A stretch of DNA of 36,210 nucleotides from an uncultured Prevotellaceae bacterium (GTDB taxonomy: Bacteria; Bacteroidota; Bacteroidia; Bacteroidales; Bacteroidaceae), in the NCBI GenBank assembly GCA_902775075.1, contig CACYKX010000012.1, forward strand, positions 1 through 36,210. Reading direction: 5' to 3'. Positions 1 through 10,200 of this stretch are shown in pieces; position 1 is the first letter of the stretch, and every line of letters begins with the position of its first letter. Made by a program: the position numbers and the translations under genes. The notes under the pieces are model-generated. The model saw nothing but the letters and a program-made list of their open reading frames with translations, was not told where the DNA came from and searched no databases.

Positions 1-6
1 GAATTA

Positions 7-1214
7 CTATGCCAATGCCTGAATGATATCAGCATACAAATCGTTTACATCTTCCAAACCAATACTTAATCTTACGGTAGTATCGAGCACATCCATCTGT
101 CGCTTTTCTTCGGCTGTAAAATTACCAAAAATAGTACTATATGGATGAATGGCAAGCGAACGATTATCAAAGAGATTGGTAGCACGATGGATAAGCTTTA
201 ATCGGTCGATAAAGCGGAAACATGCATCTTGGTCTACTAAATCGATACAAATCATAGCACCTGCAGTAGGACCAAACTGCTTTTGAGCCAATGCATAATA
301 AGGATTATCTGGCAAACCTACATAATTTACACGCTGAATCTTCTTTACGCTAGACAGCTTCGTAGCTAACTGCAACGCATTATCCGACTGTACCCGATAA
401 CGTGCAGCCAGCGTCTCCAAACCAATAGTCTGCAAAAAAGCAACCTGCGGAGTCATGTAAGCCCCAAAATTAAAGAGTTGTTCGTTCTTTATGCGATTAG
501 CAAAACCTTTGGCTGAACCATAATCGATTACCAATCCACCCAACGAAGTAGCACCACCGCTGATATACTTAGTGCTCGATAACACTTCTACATCCACGCC
601 TAAACTCTTGCAGGAGAACTGTGTAAATGGAATAGTAGTTGTATCGGCCACCAATACTGTACCATGATGATGTGCCCCACCTCCATCTGTGGATTCGTAA
701 TAATCTCAAAATACACACAAGCCGTATGTTCATCAATAGCAGCAGCCACAGCATCTAAATCTGTAAGATCCACACATCGGGTTTCTACACCAAAACGCTT
801 CAGCGAACCTGTAAGCAGCGAGTACGTATTACCAAACAAATGGCGAGAGGTTATCACATTAGTTCCAGTAGCAGTAAGTGCCAACAAGGCATTACTAATA
901 GCTGCCATACCACTATTAAAAGCTATCACATTGTCAGCACCGGTAAGTGCTTGTACCCTATCTTCTAGATTCGTTACAGTAGGATTGGCTGTGCGTGAAT
1001 AGTCGGGCATACCTGATTTACCGGTAAAAGCCTCTGTCATAGCCTGAGCATTATCAAATTCAAATGCTACTGAATTATAAACAGGTACACTCAATGCATC
1101 ATAGGCATCACGCTTGCGATAAGGTACATGAATGGCACGGGTGTTTTTACTTAATTTATCACTCGATCCACAACAACAGGCAGGATCGTTCTCACAAATT
1201 TCATTCTCTCTCAT
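7..1214 (-). pseudogene. Cys/Met metabolism PLP-dependent enzyme (MetY/MetB-like), frameshifted
   Basis: This reads as one fold-type I PLP enzyme of the Cys/Met-metabolism family (O-acetylhomoserine sulfhydrylase, cystathionine synthase/lyase or methionine gamma-lyase type), split into two frames. The N-terminal half (about 1214 down to 676) has the family hallmarks SVPVYNS, YSRTANPTV, FNSGMAAISN and ITNPQMEV. The C-terminal half (about 675 to 7) resumes with AHHHGTVLVADTTTIPF and carries SSTKYISGG, whose Lys should bind PLP. The frame changes at about 676-677, where roughly nine residues usual between NPxxxV and AHxHG are absent, consistent with a loss of about 25 bp. The extreme N-terminus is Cys-rich (CENDPACCCGSS). 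It lies 34 bp behind the transporter gene and is probably co-transcribed with it. Exact substrate cannot be told. A sequencing error is less likely than a real deletion because a whole conserved block is missing. Confidence 0.8.
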
Positions 1215-1248
1215 AAATATATATTATTGTTTTTGTGTATATTTCTTC

Positions 1249-2475
1249 TTATTTGCAATCTTTATCGGTCATGGCACAGACACAACTGTCCGACCATACA
1301 TTTTCGGCAGTTTCTATCATGTCGATAATGGTATAAACAGGTAAGATAATACCCATGATACCTACAGGGGCTCCCTGCCCCACCATCAGCGAAAGTGTAA
1401 GAAAATAGCACCCCATAGGAACACCTGCATTGCCAACAGCTGCAAATACAGAGATAAAGAGCCATAACAGCATTTGTACTCCATCAAGGGAAACGCCACC
1501 ATTTTGCATCACAAAAAGTGATGTGACCAGAATGAATGCTGCACACCCATTCATATTAATAGTAGTACAAATTGGTAGCACAAATCGAGATACCTTATGC
1601 GATATTCCTGCACGATTTTCGGCGGTATCCATCGTTACAGGTAGTGTGGCTGCTGAACTCTTCGTAAATAAGGCCATGAGCACAGCAGGCATCATCCTAC
1701 TCAGGTGGCGCACAGGATTAATTCCACGAGCTAACAGAAACAGGGGTAATACAATAAAGAACTGTATCATATTGCCACCCAATATCACCGTGATATATTT
1801 TCCCAAAGATTCCGCTGCTACTCCTGCCGATACTTGAGCTGACAGTTGGGCCGCAAAAGCCAAGATACCCAACGGCAACACCTTGATAAGTAGCCCTATC
1901 AAGATGAAGAGGATATTCTGTAATCCTTGTAATCCTTTGAGCAATACAGACTTTTCGTCACCATCGGGCAGTTTTACGAGTGCATATCCTAAAGCAAATG
2001 CCAACAGCAAAAGAGACAACACATTACCTTCGATAAATGGTTTCACTATATTATCCGGTACCACCTGCAATATATGCTGGTAATAGCTTTCGCCACCCAA
2101 CGTTTCCGGTATATCGGCAGCACTACGACTGATCATCTCCTCCGGCAGATTACCCGGTTGAATGATATTGTAAAGGATTAAGCCTACCAATGCTGCCATA
2201 AATGTAGTAAGCAGCGTGTATTTTATGGCACACTTAAAGATTCGTCCTGTATCTTTCTGTTGACCGAAGTTGGCCAATGTTGATATAATGGCCAAAACGA
2301 TAGTTGGTACTGCCAACAATTGGAACAATCGGGTATATACCGTAGCTATAAAGTTCATCAGCTCGTTGATCCATGTTACGCCGAATATTCCCAATAAAGT
2401 GCCTATAACCAAAGCCCCTATCCACCATATCAATTGTTTCTTCTGTGCAGTAATTCTCTCTTTATGATCTATCAT
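1249..2475 (-). CDS. DAACS-family (SLC1-like) amino acid:cation symporter
   Basis: The 408-residue protein is a multi-spanning inner-membrane symporter of the dicarboxylate/amino acid:cation family. Visible hallmarks are the hairpin-1 motif KSSAATLPVTMD, the TM7 motif INMNGCAAF, the hairpin-2 region GNAGVPMGCYF and the TM8 motif DMIETAENV. Against GltPh, the TM8 arginine that binds the side-chain carboxylate of aspartate/glutamate is Glu here, and NMDGT in TM7 is NMNGC, so an acidic amino acid is an unlikely substrate. The C-terminus carries a small Cys cluster (CVCAMTDKDC). It is first gene of a likely two-gene unit with the broken PLP enzyme, which suggests uptake of a sulfur or other neutral/basic amino acid. 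That substrate is inference. Confidence 0.9.
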   Translation of the reverse strand: MIDHKERITAQKKQLIWWIGALVIGTLLGIFGVTWINELMNFIATVYTRLFQLLAVPTIVLAIISTLANFGQQKDTGRIFKCAIKYTLLTTFMAALVGLILYNIIQPGNLPEEMISRSAADIPETLGGESYYQHILQVVPDNIVKPFIEGNVLSLLLLAFALGYALVKLPDGDEKSVLLKGLQGLQNILFILIGLLIKVLPLGILAFAAQLSAQVSAGVAAESLGKYITVILGGNMIQFFIVLPLFLLARGINPVRHLSRMMPAVLMALFTKSSAATLPVTMDTAENRAGISHKVSRFVLPICTTINMNGCAAFILVTSLFVMQNGGVSLDGVQMLLWLFISVFAAVGNAGVPMGCYFLTLSLMVGQGAPVGIMGIILPVYTIIDMIETAENVWSDSCVCAMTDKDCK

Positions 2476-2502
2476 CTTTCTATATCTGTAGATTTACACC
2501 TG

Positions 2503-2533
2503 CAAAGGTACCTACAAATAAACATACCCACAA
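2503..2533 (-). promoter_or_regulatory. Bacteroidetes-type promoter of the symporter gene
   Basis: The minus strand reads TACCTTTG at 2503-2510 (the TAnnTTTG -7 element) with TTG at 2531-2533, exactly 20 bp upstream. It lies about 28 bp before the symporter start at 2475. Confidence 0.7.
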
Positions 2534-2554
2534 TACTATAATCGTGGTATTTTT

Positions 2555-4555
2555 TTACAAACCCACCGACAAATTCACATATATGTTTCTTCCCTTTTGT
2601 GGTAGTTTGTTCCAATCAGAATAAGTAGAATAATATTTATCCAGCAAATTTTCCACACCTGCTCGTAGTGTAAACGCAACTTTTCGCAGGACAAAGTGAT
2701 ACTGAGCATTCAGGTTTACGATACCATAACCTTGAGTAAGAGTCTCACCATATTTTGTCGCATAGTGTTTCTGTCGGGAATCTCCTTTGAACTGTAATTG
2801 TGCACTAAAGTTCTTTATGCTTACATCAACAGCTGTTGTTACACCCCATGGAGCTATAAAGGGGAGATAGTCGCCCTTATTATCAGTGCCCAGAGCATAA
2901 CTCAACTGTCCATTCCATCTTACCAGCGTTTCGCCCAACTTCGGCAACGCCACACTTGCATGAAGTGAGGCGTTTACGATGCGCGCATCATGAATGTTGG
3001 CATATACCTTTACGCCCTCGGCTCCTACCGTCATAACAGACAGTCTACGCTCAAACTGTCCGACGATGTAATTACGAAAGAAGAAAGAGTTGGCTTCCAA
3101 ACCTATACTACCACCCCAACCTCGATAGAATTTCTTTGGAACAAAGTTCACAGCAGCATTCAGTTCTATAGCCGATTCATTCTTCAGCAATGGATTACCA
3201 ATATAATCATACTTATCAAACGTATTATTGAGATAATAGCCATATGCCTCGGTTACTGTAGGTGCTCTACTCCCCCATCCTGCACCGATACTCAGATTCC
3301 AAGAGTCAGGACGCCAAGCATAACTTGCAGCAATACGGCCCACGATCTGTGTATTGAGCTTTTTCATGGCAGGGAAGAACACTTGAAGTGCATCAAAGCC
3401 CTCTTGATTATTGATTCGTTGCGCCTGATAAGCCCATTTGGTGGAAATATTCAGATATTGAGTACTACTCAAAGAGACAACATCTCTGAATGCTATTCCT
3501 GTATTCCACGTATGCACATCGGGCCATGTCACCATATACATAGGTTTGGCCTCACCGGGATACATTGTCATATCGGCAAATCTACGATTGAAAAACAGAT
3601 CATAGTTGAACGATGCATCATGACGCGCATTACGCAGATATACAATACTATATAGTCCGGCAGTAGTACTTCTCCCCGGCATATCCATGTGGATTTGTAC
3701 ATTAGGGCGATGGGTATCGTCCATCTCATGAATGATATGGTTATAATACAATTTCGTCTCTATCGATGACAATAGAGTATGATCGAATTCATGCCGATAA
3801 GATATCGACGAGATAAATCCTTCGGCCTTAGCGACATCCATGGTAAGGGCTGGATATCCCACATGCGTAGCCAGATCATAGATCAGCGTACTCTCAAGTA
3901 TATTACGCTCACTAAGTCGATATCCCAGATTAGCGAATCCGTTAACCTTCTGAAATTGAGAGAAAGGAATCTCTTGATTATCACCGGCACGATAGCAACC
4001 GGCTTTACGAAAGAATGTGCCGAAATTGGTATAGAATCGATGGGTAGAAAGTGAAGCATCGGCACCATATACCTGCAACAGTCCATTGGATTCGATACCA
4101 GAGGAAAAGTTAACAGCAAACGGTTTATTGTCGAATCCCAATTTGCGTAACTTCAAATCGATACTACCACCAATATTACCGGTAGACTGTGGATTTCCAT
4201 CCAATCCACTGTTCAGACTAATGCTCTGCAGATTACCACTTTCCACATACGATGTCACAGGATCCATCTTATCGGTACAAGCATAGAAAATCTTCATACC
4301 ATCGATCGTTGTAGACAAGCGCTCGGTAGACATATTATTCACAATAGCCTCACTGGCATATGAGCCTCGTCTTACTAGATGCACCTTACTTAATTGAGCT
4401 AAGTGTTCTTCTATACTGGCAAGTGCACCCTTTACAGAACGTTTTCTACCCTCTGTACGAGATGATACAACCACCACCTCGTCTATCTGACGAGAGTGGT
4501 CGGTTGTATCTGCGCTAACGGATAATAAAGTTGAAAGTAGTAAAGTTGCAAGCAT
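2555..4555 (-). CDS. TonB-dependent receptor, OprC/NosA-like copper type
   Basis: The 666-residue outer-membrane receptor has a signal peptide (about residues 1-15), a plug domain (IDEVVVVSSR, then TGNIGGSIDLKL) and a 22-strand-type barrel ending in NIYVNLSVGL. In the plug, ACTDKMDP gives a CxxxM motif (C93, M97), and in an extracellular-loop region HEMDD gives HxM (H276, M278). In the copper importer OprC, Cu is bound by a CxxxM plus HxM set, and the DP after CxxxM and the D after HxM agree with that family. Its start is 6 bp behind the stop of the YtkA-like lipoprotein gene, so it is the last gene of the operon that begins at 11224. Function in copper import is inferred from motifs and neighbours; general TonB receptor assignment is firm. 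Confidence 0.88.
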   Translation of the reverse strand: MLATLLLSTLLSVSADTTDHSRQIDEVVVVSSRTEGRKRSVKGALASIEEHLAQLSKVHLVRRGSYASEAIVNNMSTERLSTTIDGMKIFYACTDKMDPVTSYVESGNLQSISLNSGLDGNPQSTGNIGGSIDLKLRKLGFDNKPFAVNFSSGIESNGLLQVYGADASLSTHRFYTNFGTFFRKAGCYRAGDNQEIPFSQFQKVNGFANLGYRLSERNILESTLIYDLATHVGYPALTMDVAKAEGFISSISYRHEFDHTLLSSIETKLYYNHIIHEMDDTHRPNVQIHMDMPGRSTTAGLYSIVYLRNARHDASFNYDLFFNRRFADMTMYPGEAKPMYMVTWPDVHTWNTGIAFRDVVSLSSTQYLNISTKWAYQAQRINNQEGFDALQVFFPAMKKLNTQIVGRIAASYAWRPDSWNLSIGAGWGSRAPTVTEAYGYYLNNTFDKYDYIGNPLLKNESAIELNAAVNFVPKKFYRGWGGSIGLEANSFFFRNYIVGQFERRLSVMTVGAEGVKVYANIHDARIVNASLHASVALPKLGETLVRWNGQLSYALGTDNKGDYLPFIAPWGVTTAVDVSIKNFSAQLQFKGDSRQKHYATKYGETLTQGYGIVNLNAQYHFVLRKVAFTLRAGVENLLDKYYSTYSDWNKLPQKGRNIYVNLSVGL

Positions 4556-4561
4556 AAATGA

Positions 4562-5530
4562 TTAAATTGTTACGTCGAAATAGAGTGAACTATATCCATT
4601 ACTCAAATTATCTCCACCAGCCACGACATTGCCATCGGCATCTTTTATCGTAAGGTGGATACGCCACAATCCTGTCATGGTAAGATTTATGTTACCTTGA
4701 TACGACTGGTCAGCTTGAAGTGTGAGTGGAGTATTCCCCGGCGAAGAATGGTCTCCCATATCAGGCATGGTCGGTGTAAACTCCACGACAAACTGCTTAT
4801 CAGCAGGGGTCCAAGGTGTTGTGATGACATCACTTTTACGGGTGATATAAGCCTTTATCGTATTTGTTCCGGTCTTCCATTCATCAGGATTTACCAAAGA
4901 GATGTGATAAGTTTCTTTGCCAACATTAAATGATCTAAGCCATTTTTGTCCATCAGGAAGAGGGTCCACAATAACTTTTCTATGGTCAATGCTATCTTTG
5001 GCACGGAGCACTCTGATATCATAAGAGAGCGACCAATCTCCCATGTCGGAGCTAGCCATAACATACGATATCCAACCATGCTTAACAGCGACATATGCCT
5101 TATTGAAAGCACTTACTTGCTGAGCAGTAGACGTGCTATGAGCCATATGCTTCGAATACATTTGCATAAGTGGAGCAAGATTGGTGATATCGAAATCCTT
5201 CACATAATTACCTGATACTTTCTTAGTCGCTACAAAATAGATATCATTATATCCTACATGAAATTTACCGGTCTTACTATATGCCAATACTCTATATTTC
5301 CCATCCACTTCACGAGTGAGTTCCGGTATATTCTTCACTGTCTTCAGGAAATTATATATCTGCAGAGCCTCTTCTGCTGAACAACAATCCTCATCACCAT
5401 TAATCGTGATACCCGAATCGGACAACAAAGTATTCAGAGAAACATCATCATTGCTATTGCAGGATGTCAACGATAAAGTTGACACCACAGCGAAGAATGA
5501 GAAGATAAACTTACTAATTTTTCTATTCAT
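4562..5530 (-). CDS. Lipoprotein with two YtkA/FixH-like domains, probable copper binding
   Basis: This is a secreted lipoprotein with the lipobox SLTSC. The start at 5530 (MNRKISK) gives a normal signal peptide; an in-frame ATG at 5542 would add only MMIV. Two similar beta domains follow. The first has LMQMYSKHMAH and then GDWSLSYDI; the second has MPDMGDHSS and then GLWRIHLTI. The second set fits the YtkA/FixH-like group, where an MPxMGHxS-type motif is common beside copper-handling genes. A CC pair sits just after the lipid anchor. It lies between susD-like and the OprC-like receptor gene with short spacers, so it probably works with that receptor, capturing or handing over copper at the cell surface. 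The metal is inference. Confidence 0.8.
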   Translation of the reverse strand: MNRKISKFIFSFFAVVSTLSLTSCNSNDDVSLNTLLSDSGITINGDEDCCSAEEALQIYNFLKTVKNIPELTREVDGKYRVLAYSKTGKFHVGYNDIYFVATKKVSGNYVKDFDITNLAPLMQMYSKHMAHSTSTAQQVSAFNKAYVAVKHGWISYVMASSDMGDWSLSYDIRVLRAKDSIDHRKVIVDPLPDGQKWLRSFNVGKETYHISLVNPDEWKTGTNTIKAYITRKSDVITTPWTPADKQFVVEFTPTMPDMGDHSSPGNTPLTLQADQSYQGNINLTMTGLWRIHLTIKDADGNVVAGGDNLSNGYSSLYFDVTI

Positions 5531-5562
5531 TACTATCATCATTAATGATTAATACTTTAGTT

Positions 5563-7212
5563 CTAATAACCGGGATTCTGTTTGATATGCAGATCCTCAC
5601 CTGTCAATCCTGTAGGGATAGGCTGACGATAGTTGCGTCCCTTTACATTCTTATATTTAGCAACCAAATGATTATGCACCTTGGTAAAGAAGGCTTCCTC
5701 ATTGGCAGTATATTTTTCCTTACTCTCCCAATCATCAGCAAAATGCTTATAGTTCTTTACCTGTTGTACAGAAGATATCAGGTTTTTCCAACGATATGAG
5801 TTAAGCAGTGAGAACTGTTCGTAAGTGAACTCATAATCCCATTCGCGCTTAATCTGATCAAAAGTTGGTGCATCTACTGTTGCTATACCTGCACGCTGGC
5901 GCAACTGATTAAATGGTGCGGCAGCTTCTTTATTTCTACCCAACTGTACCAAAGCCTCAGCTTTCGTAAGCAATACTTCGGCATATCGAATTTCGATACG
6001 GTCTACAGAGTTGTGGGTAATTTCCAAATTTTCAGAATTATCGTAGCTTTGGTCTACACCCTTACCATTTATTGGTGTATATACCGGTGAATAGTAGGTA
6101 TAGGTCTTACCATCAGCAGGGTTCATGAGTTTGGTAAAGTATGTCTTAGCGAGTCGCTTATCTTTAGGTTGCTCTGCTTTCCAGTCATCGTATAGATTAT
6201 CATCAGCCACCTCGGTATGGTTCTGACTGTAGCCTTGACCGTTCTGTCCGTTCTGGAATGGGAATGTCCACGAGCAATGGGTTTGATGATTACCCTGTGC
6301 ATCTACTTTATCGCCATCGTGAGCGATGGTAAACAGATGTTCGTTGGTATGGCGCTTATTACTCTCATATTCTCTACCCCATAATTTACTATAATCTGGG
6401 TCAAGTGCCAACAATCCACTGTTTATTACCTTATCAGCATATTCCACGGCCTTTTCCAGTCGACTAGGAGTAGTCGTAAACTGAGGATCGGTTTGACTAT
6501 TGGCAATAGCTGCTACCTGAGACTCACTTAATGGGTTGTCTCCCCATACTAGATAGGTACGTGCCAGCAATGCTTGGGCAGCCTGAACAGATGGCACACG
6601 TGGATCGCCATCATAATTTTTCAAGAGGCTCTCTGCAGCAGTAAAGTCTGCAACGATCTGATTAAAGACCTCATCGATAGGTTTACGCTCGGTAGTACTT
6701 CCTCCCTCTTCGGTAAATACAGGAACCTCGCCCCATAATTGCACCAATTTCAGATAAGCCAAAGCACGCAAGAATTTAGCCTTTCCCACAGCAGCCTGAT
6801 AGCCCGCCTTGGTGACGACACCACTTTGATATGCCTTTGTAATTTGAGCGATAGCATCATTATCTTGTACAATGCCCAACAACAGATGATTGAATATCTT
6901 AATCTGATACCAAGTATTTCCCTGGGCCTCAAACCTACTATTCACAGGTCCAGCTTCACTCTCTTCGCCCTCAAATGAGATCAGTTTATTAGATTGCAGT
7001 TCGATGATAAACGAAAACGAAGAACTGAGTGGTTGCCAGTGACTATATACACCATTTACAAGCGAAAGCGCACTATTGTCATCAGTTACTACATTATCGT
7101 CTGTGATTTGATGGTTAACACCTGATTCATCGTCGCTACTTTTGCACGATGTGGTTACACCTGAAAGCAATGTTGCTGCAGCTACAGCTGTTAAAATCCA
7201 AGTTTTGTTCAT
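5563..7212 (-). CDS. SusD/RagB-family surface lipoprotein
   Basis: The 549-residue protein has a lipoprotein signal peptide (TTSC, C23) and the SusD-type helical TPR organisation, with AKFLRALAYLKLVQLWGEVPVFTEE in the N-terminal half and RYAEVLLTKAEALVQLGR with a following RQRAGIATVDAP in the C-terminal half. SusD proteins cap the SusC barrel and bind the ligand outside the cell. It follows the susC-like gene by 60 bp and precedes the YtkA-like lipoprotein by about 30 bp. No glycoside hydrolase, sulfatase or peptidase gene is nearby, so this is not a typical polysaccharide utilization locus. Ligand unknown; peptide or metal-chelate is possible given the neighbours. Confidence 0.92.
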   Translation of the reverse strand: MNKTWILTAVAAATLLSGVTTSCKSSDDESGVNHQITDDNVVTDDNSALSLVNGVYSHWQPLSSSFSFIIELQSNKLISFEGEESEAGPVNSRFEAQGNTWYQIKIFNHLLLGIVQDNDAIAQITKAYQSGVVTKAGYQAAVGKAKFLRALAYLKLVQLWGEVPVFTEEGGSTTERKPIDEVFNQIVADFTAAESLLKNYDGDPRVPSVQAAQALLARTYLVWGDNPLSESQVAAIANSQTDPQFTTTPSRLEKAVEYADKVINSGLLALDPDYSKLWGREYESNKRHTNEHLFTIAHDGDKVDAQGNHQTHCSWTFPFQNGQNGQGYSQNHTEVADDNLYDDWKAEQPKDKRLAKTYFTKLMNPADGKTYTYYSPVYTPINGKGVDQSYDNSENLEITHNSVDRIEIRYAEVLLTKAEALVQLGRNKEAAAPFNQLRQRAGIATVDAPTFDQIKREWDYEFTYEQFSLLNSYRWKNLISSVQQVKNYKHFADDWESKEKYTANEEAFFTKVHNHLVAKYKNVKGRNYRQPIPTGLTGEDLHIKQNPGY

Positions 7213-7272
7213 GATTAAAATCTCCTTATAATTTATTATGTTCTTAGAAAAGTAATGATCCTAAATCTGTTT

Positions 7273-10200
7273 TTATAATGTCACGTTTACGCCGAATGTA
7301 AAGGTACGCGCTGCAGGATATGCCCCTGTATCTGTTCCACTGCTAACTTCCGGATCGTATCCTTTGTATGGGGTAATGGTAAACAGATTGGTTGCTGTGG
7401 CATAAAGACGCACTCCTATTCCTTGTTGTTTGGACAGAGGGAGACGATAGCCAATGGTGATATTCTTGAGTTTCAGATAAGATGCATCTTGCACATATCT
7501 ACTATCGATATACGAGAATGGTCGTGATGTACTGGCTTTTGGCAATACGTTGCTTCTATTCTCCGGTGTCCACGAGTCAAGTACTGTGGTAAGCACATTG
7601 TATGAATCACCAGTCTGCTCCAGTCGTCGTCCCAGTGAATTATAGAGTTTGTTGCCATAGCTGCCTGCAAAATTTACAGACACATCAATACCCCCATACT
7701 GCAGTTGGGTGGATAAGCCATAAGTTAGACTTGGTTGGATACTTCCCAATACTTTTCTGTCTGTACCGCTAATCATATGGTCGCCGTTTACATCTACGAA
7801 TTTCACATCACCAGGTTGTGGTACAATACCATTAATGGTAGGCAACAAACTGACATCCTCGCCTTCTTGTACAATACCGGCAAACTCCAGTCCATAAAAA
7901 GAACCTAAAGGTTCACCTTCTCGGATAATCTGCTGATTCTGCGATCCAAGTATGATATCTTGAGCACCACCGGTGCTACTTATCTCGTTCTTGTTATGAG
8001 CGATGTTACCATTCACTGTCCAACTGAGTTTCTTACTACTGATCAGCGCCCCGCCTACAGCCAATTCAAAACCTTTATTCACCACATTACCCACATTCTG
8101 CAACTGTGAAGATACACCCAACGAAAAGCCTACTGGCACATCGAGCAGCAAGTCGCTCGTCTTCTTATAATAGGCATCAGCTACCAAGTTCAACCGTCCA
8201 CCAAAGAATCCGGCGTCTACACCCACATTATAGCTGGCAGTGGTCTCCCACTTTAAGTTATCATTTACCGCATTCCCCTTACTGTAATTAGAAGAACCGG
8301 CATACGAACCTGTAGTATACGATGTCGTAAATGCATAATCACTAATTTCCTGATTGCCGACTAATCCACCCGAAGCTCTGAGTTTCAGGTAATCCAACTG
8401 TTTGATAGCATTGAATACCGACTCTTTATCTAGATTCCACGATAAACCCAATGAAGGAAAATATCCCCACCGATGGTCTTTAGCAAACCTACTCGAATGA
8501 TCGGCGCGGAATGTAGCTGTGGCATTGTACCGATCAAATAAAGTATAGTTTACACGGGCAATGAGCGAATTCAACTTTGACTCACTGATACCATTCTGCG
8601 GTTTATAAACTTCTGCACCATCACCCAGATTATACTGCTTAAGCGCCTCGTTGGTAAAGTGATTGGCACGACTACTATTATATGTAGATGTAGACTGCTG
8701 ACGACTGTATCCTGCCAGCAACTCTACCTGATGTATATTTGCAATCAACTTACGGTAGTCTATCGTGTACTCCTGCTGCCAGATATCGGTTTGACGGTTA
8801 CCGACACCACCGATACCTTCAGTAGCCAGTCCCAGTGAAGTAAATGCACCGGAGAAATAATTTTGTGTGAGTTTCTCATCGCTCAATCCCAACGAAGCTT
8901 TCAGTTTAAAATCACCCCACTGATAAGTAGCCCATATATTACTAAGTAAATAGTTGTTGATATTTTCAGCAATACTCTCCTTTAGGTCATATACAGCATT
9001 CGCAGCATGATCACCTATCGCAAAATAGGCATACTCATATGGATTCTTAAAGTTGTAACTACCATCGGCATTATAAATGCTGACAACCGGAGGAGTAAGA
9101 AGAGCATATACAAAACTGTTTGTGATACCGGCTGAGAAAGGCGAAGAATTAAATCGTTGTTCTTCAGTTGTGGTAAGTCCCTGTTGTTTACTTCGACCGT
9201 AAGTAACGCTTATACCAAATTTCAGATTCTCTTGCAAATCCCAGTCAGCATTTACATGGAAGTTGTATCGCTGAAAACCAGAATTTATAACAATACCATT
9301 CTGATCAGTATAATTGCCGGAGAAAGCATATCTGCTCTTCTCGGTGGCTCCCGTAATACTCAGTTCATGAGTTTGTTGCAGTGCAGTACGCAACACCGCA
9401 TCCTGCCAGTCTGTGCCTTTCCCTAAGGCAGCGATCTGTTCATCGGTATATCCACCCTTATTACCCCAATAGGCTTTCTGATATTGTGCCCATTGAGAGG
9501 CATTCATCAAGTCCAACTTACGACTTACGTTGCTTATACCCAAACTGTAGCCATAGTTGATGTTAGCCTTCTTTTGGCCCGTCTTACCTTTCTTTGTCGT
9601 AATGATGATGACACCATTGGCACCACGACTACCATAGATTGCAGTAGCACTCACATCTTTCAGCACCTCTACACTCTCTATATCATTTGGATTGATTGTC
9701 GCCAAAGGGTTCAGTCCGCTTTCTATCGCTCCCAACCCAGTGCCGTTATTGGCAGTTTCTTTAAAATAGACAAAACCGTCTATCACATAAAGAGGCTCGT
9801 TACTGGCATTTACAGAATTACCACCACGTATACGGATGCTACTCTCACTACCAGGTTGTCCACTAGAGGCGGTAACATGCAGTCCTGCTACTTGTCCGTC
9901 CAAGGCGCCATCTAGTGTAGCACTGGTAGTATTGGTAAAGACATCGCTTTTTATCGTACTTACCGCACCGGTAAGTTGGGTTCTATTCTGTGTTCCATAA
10001 CCTATCACGACCACCTCTTTCAGGTAACCACCGGCTTCGCGCAAAGCAACAGAGATTTCATCTTCATCATCATACACATCGATCTGCTGTGGACGATATC
10101 CCAGATAGCTTACCACGATAGATACCGGAGTATTCTTGGCCGAATGTACAGAGAACTCACCCTCGGCATTAGTCACTGTCCCTGTATTTTTCTGTCCTTT

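Noticed and set aside
569..754. Short minus-strand ORF overlapping both halves of the PLP enzyme
   Set aside because: It is the third frame across the deletion junction and has no homologous feature; the two other frames hold the enzyme.
2523..2556. Hairpin followed by seven T on the plus strand between the receptor and the symporter gene
   Set aside because: No plus-strand gene lies upstream, the stem has a bulge, and it overlaps the minus-strand promoter of the symporter.
2990..3655. Plus-strand ORF of 221 codons
   Set aside because: It lies fully antisense to the TonB receptor gene, whose domains are clear; no recognisable protein features.
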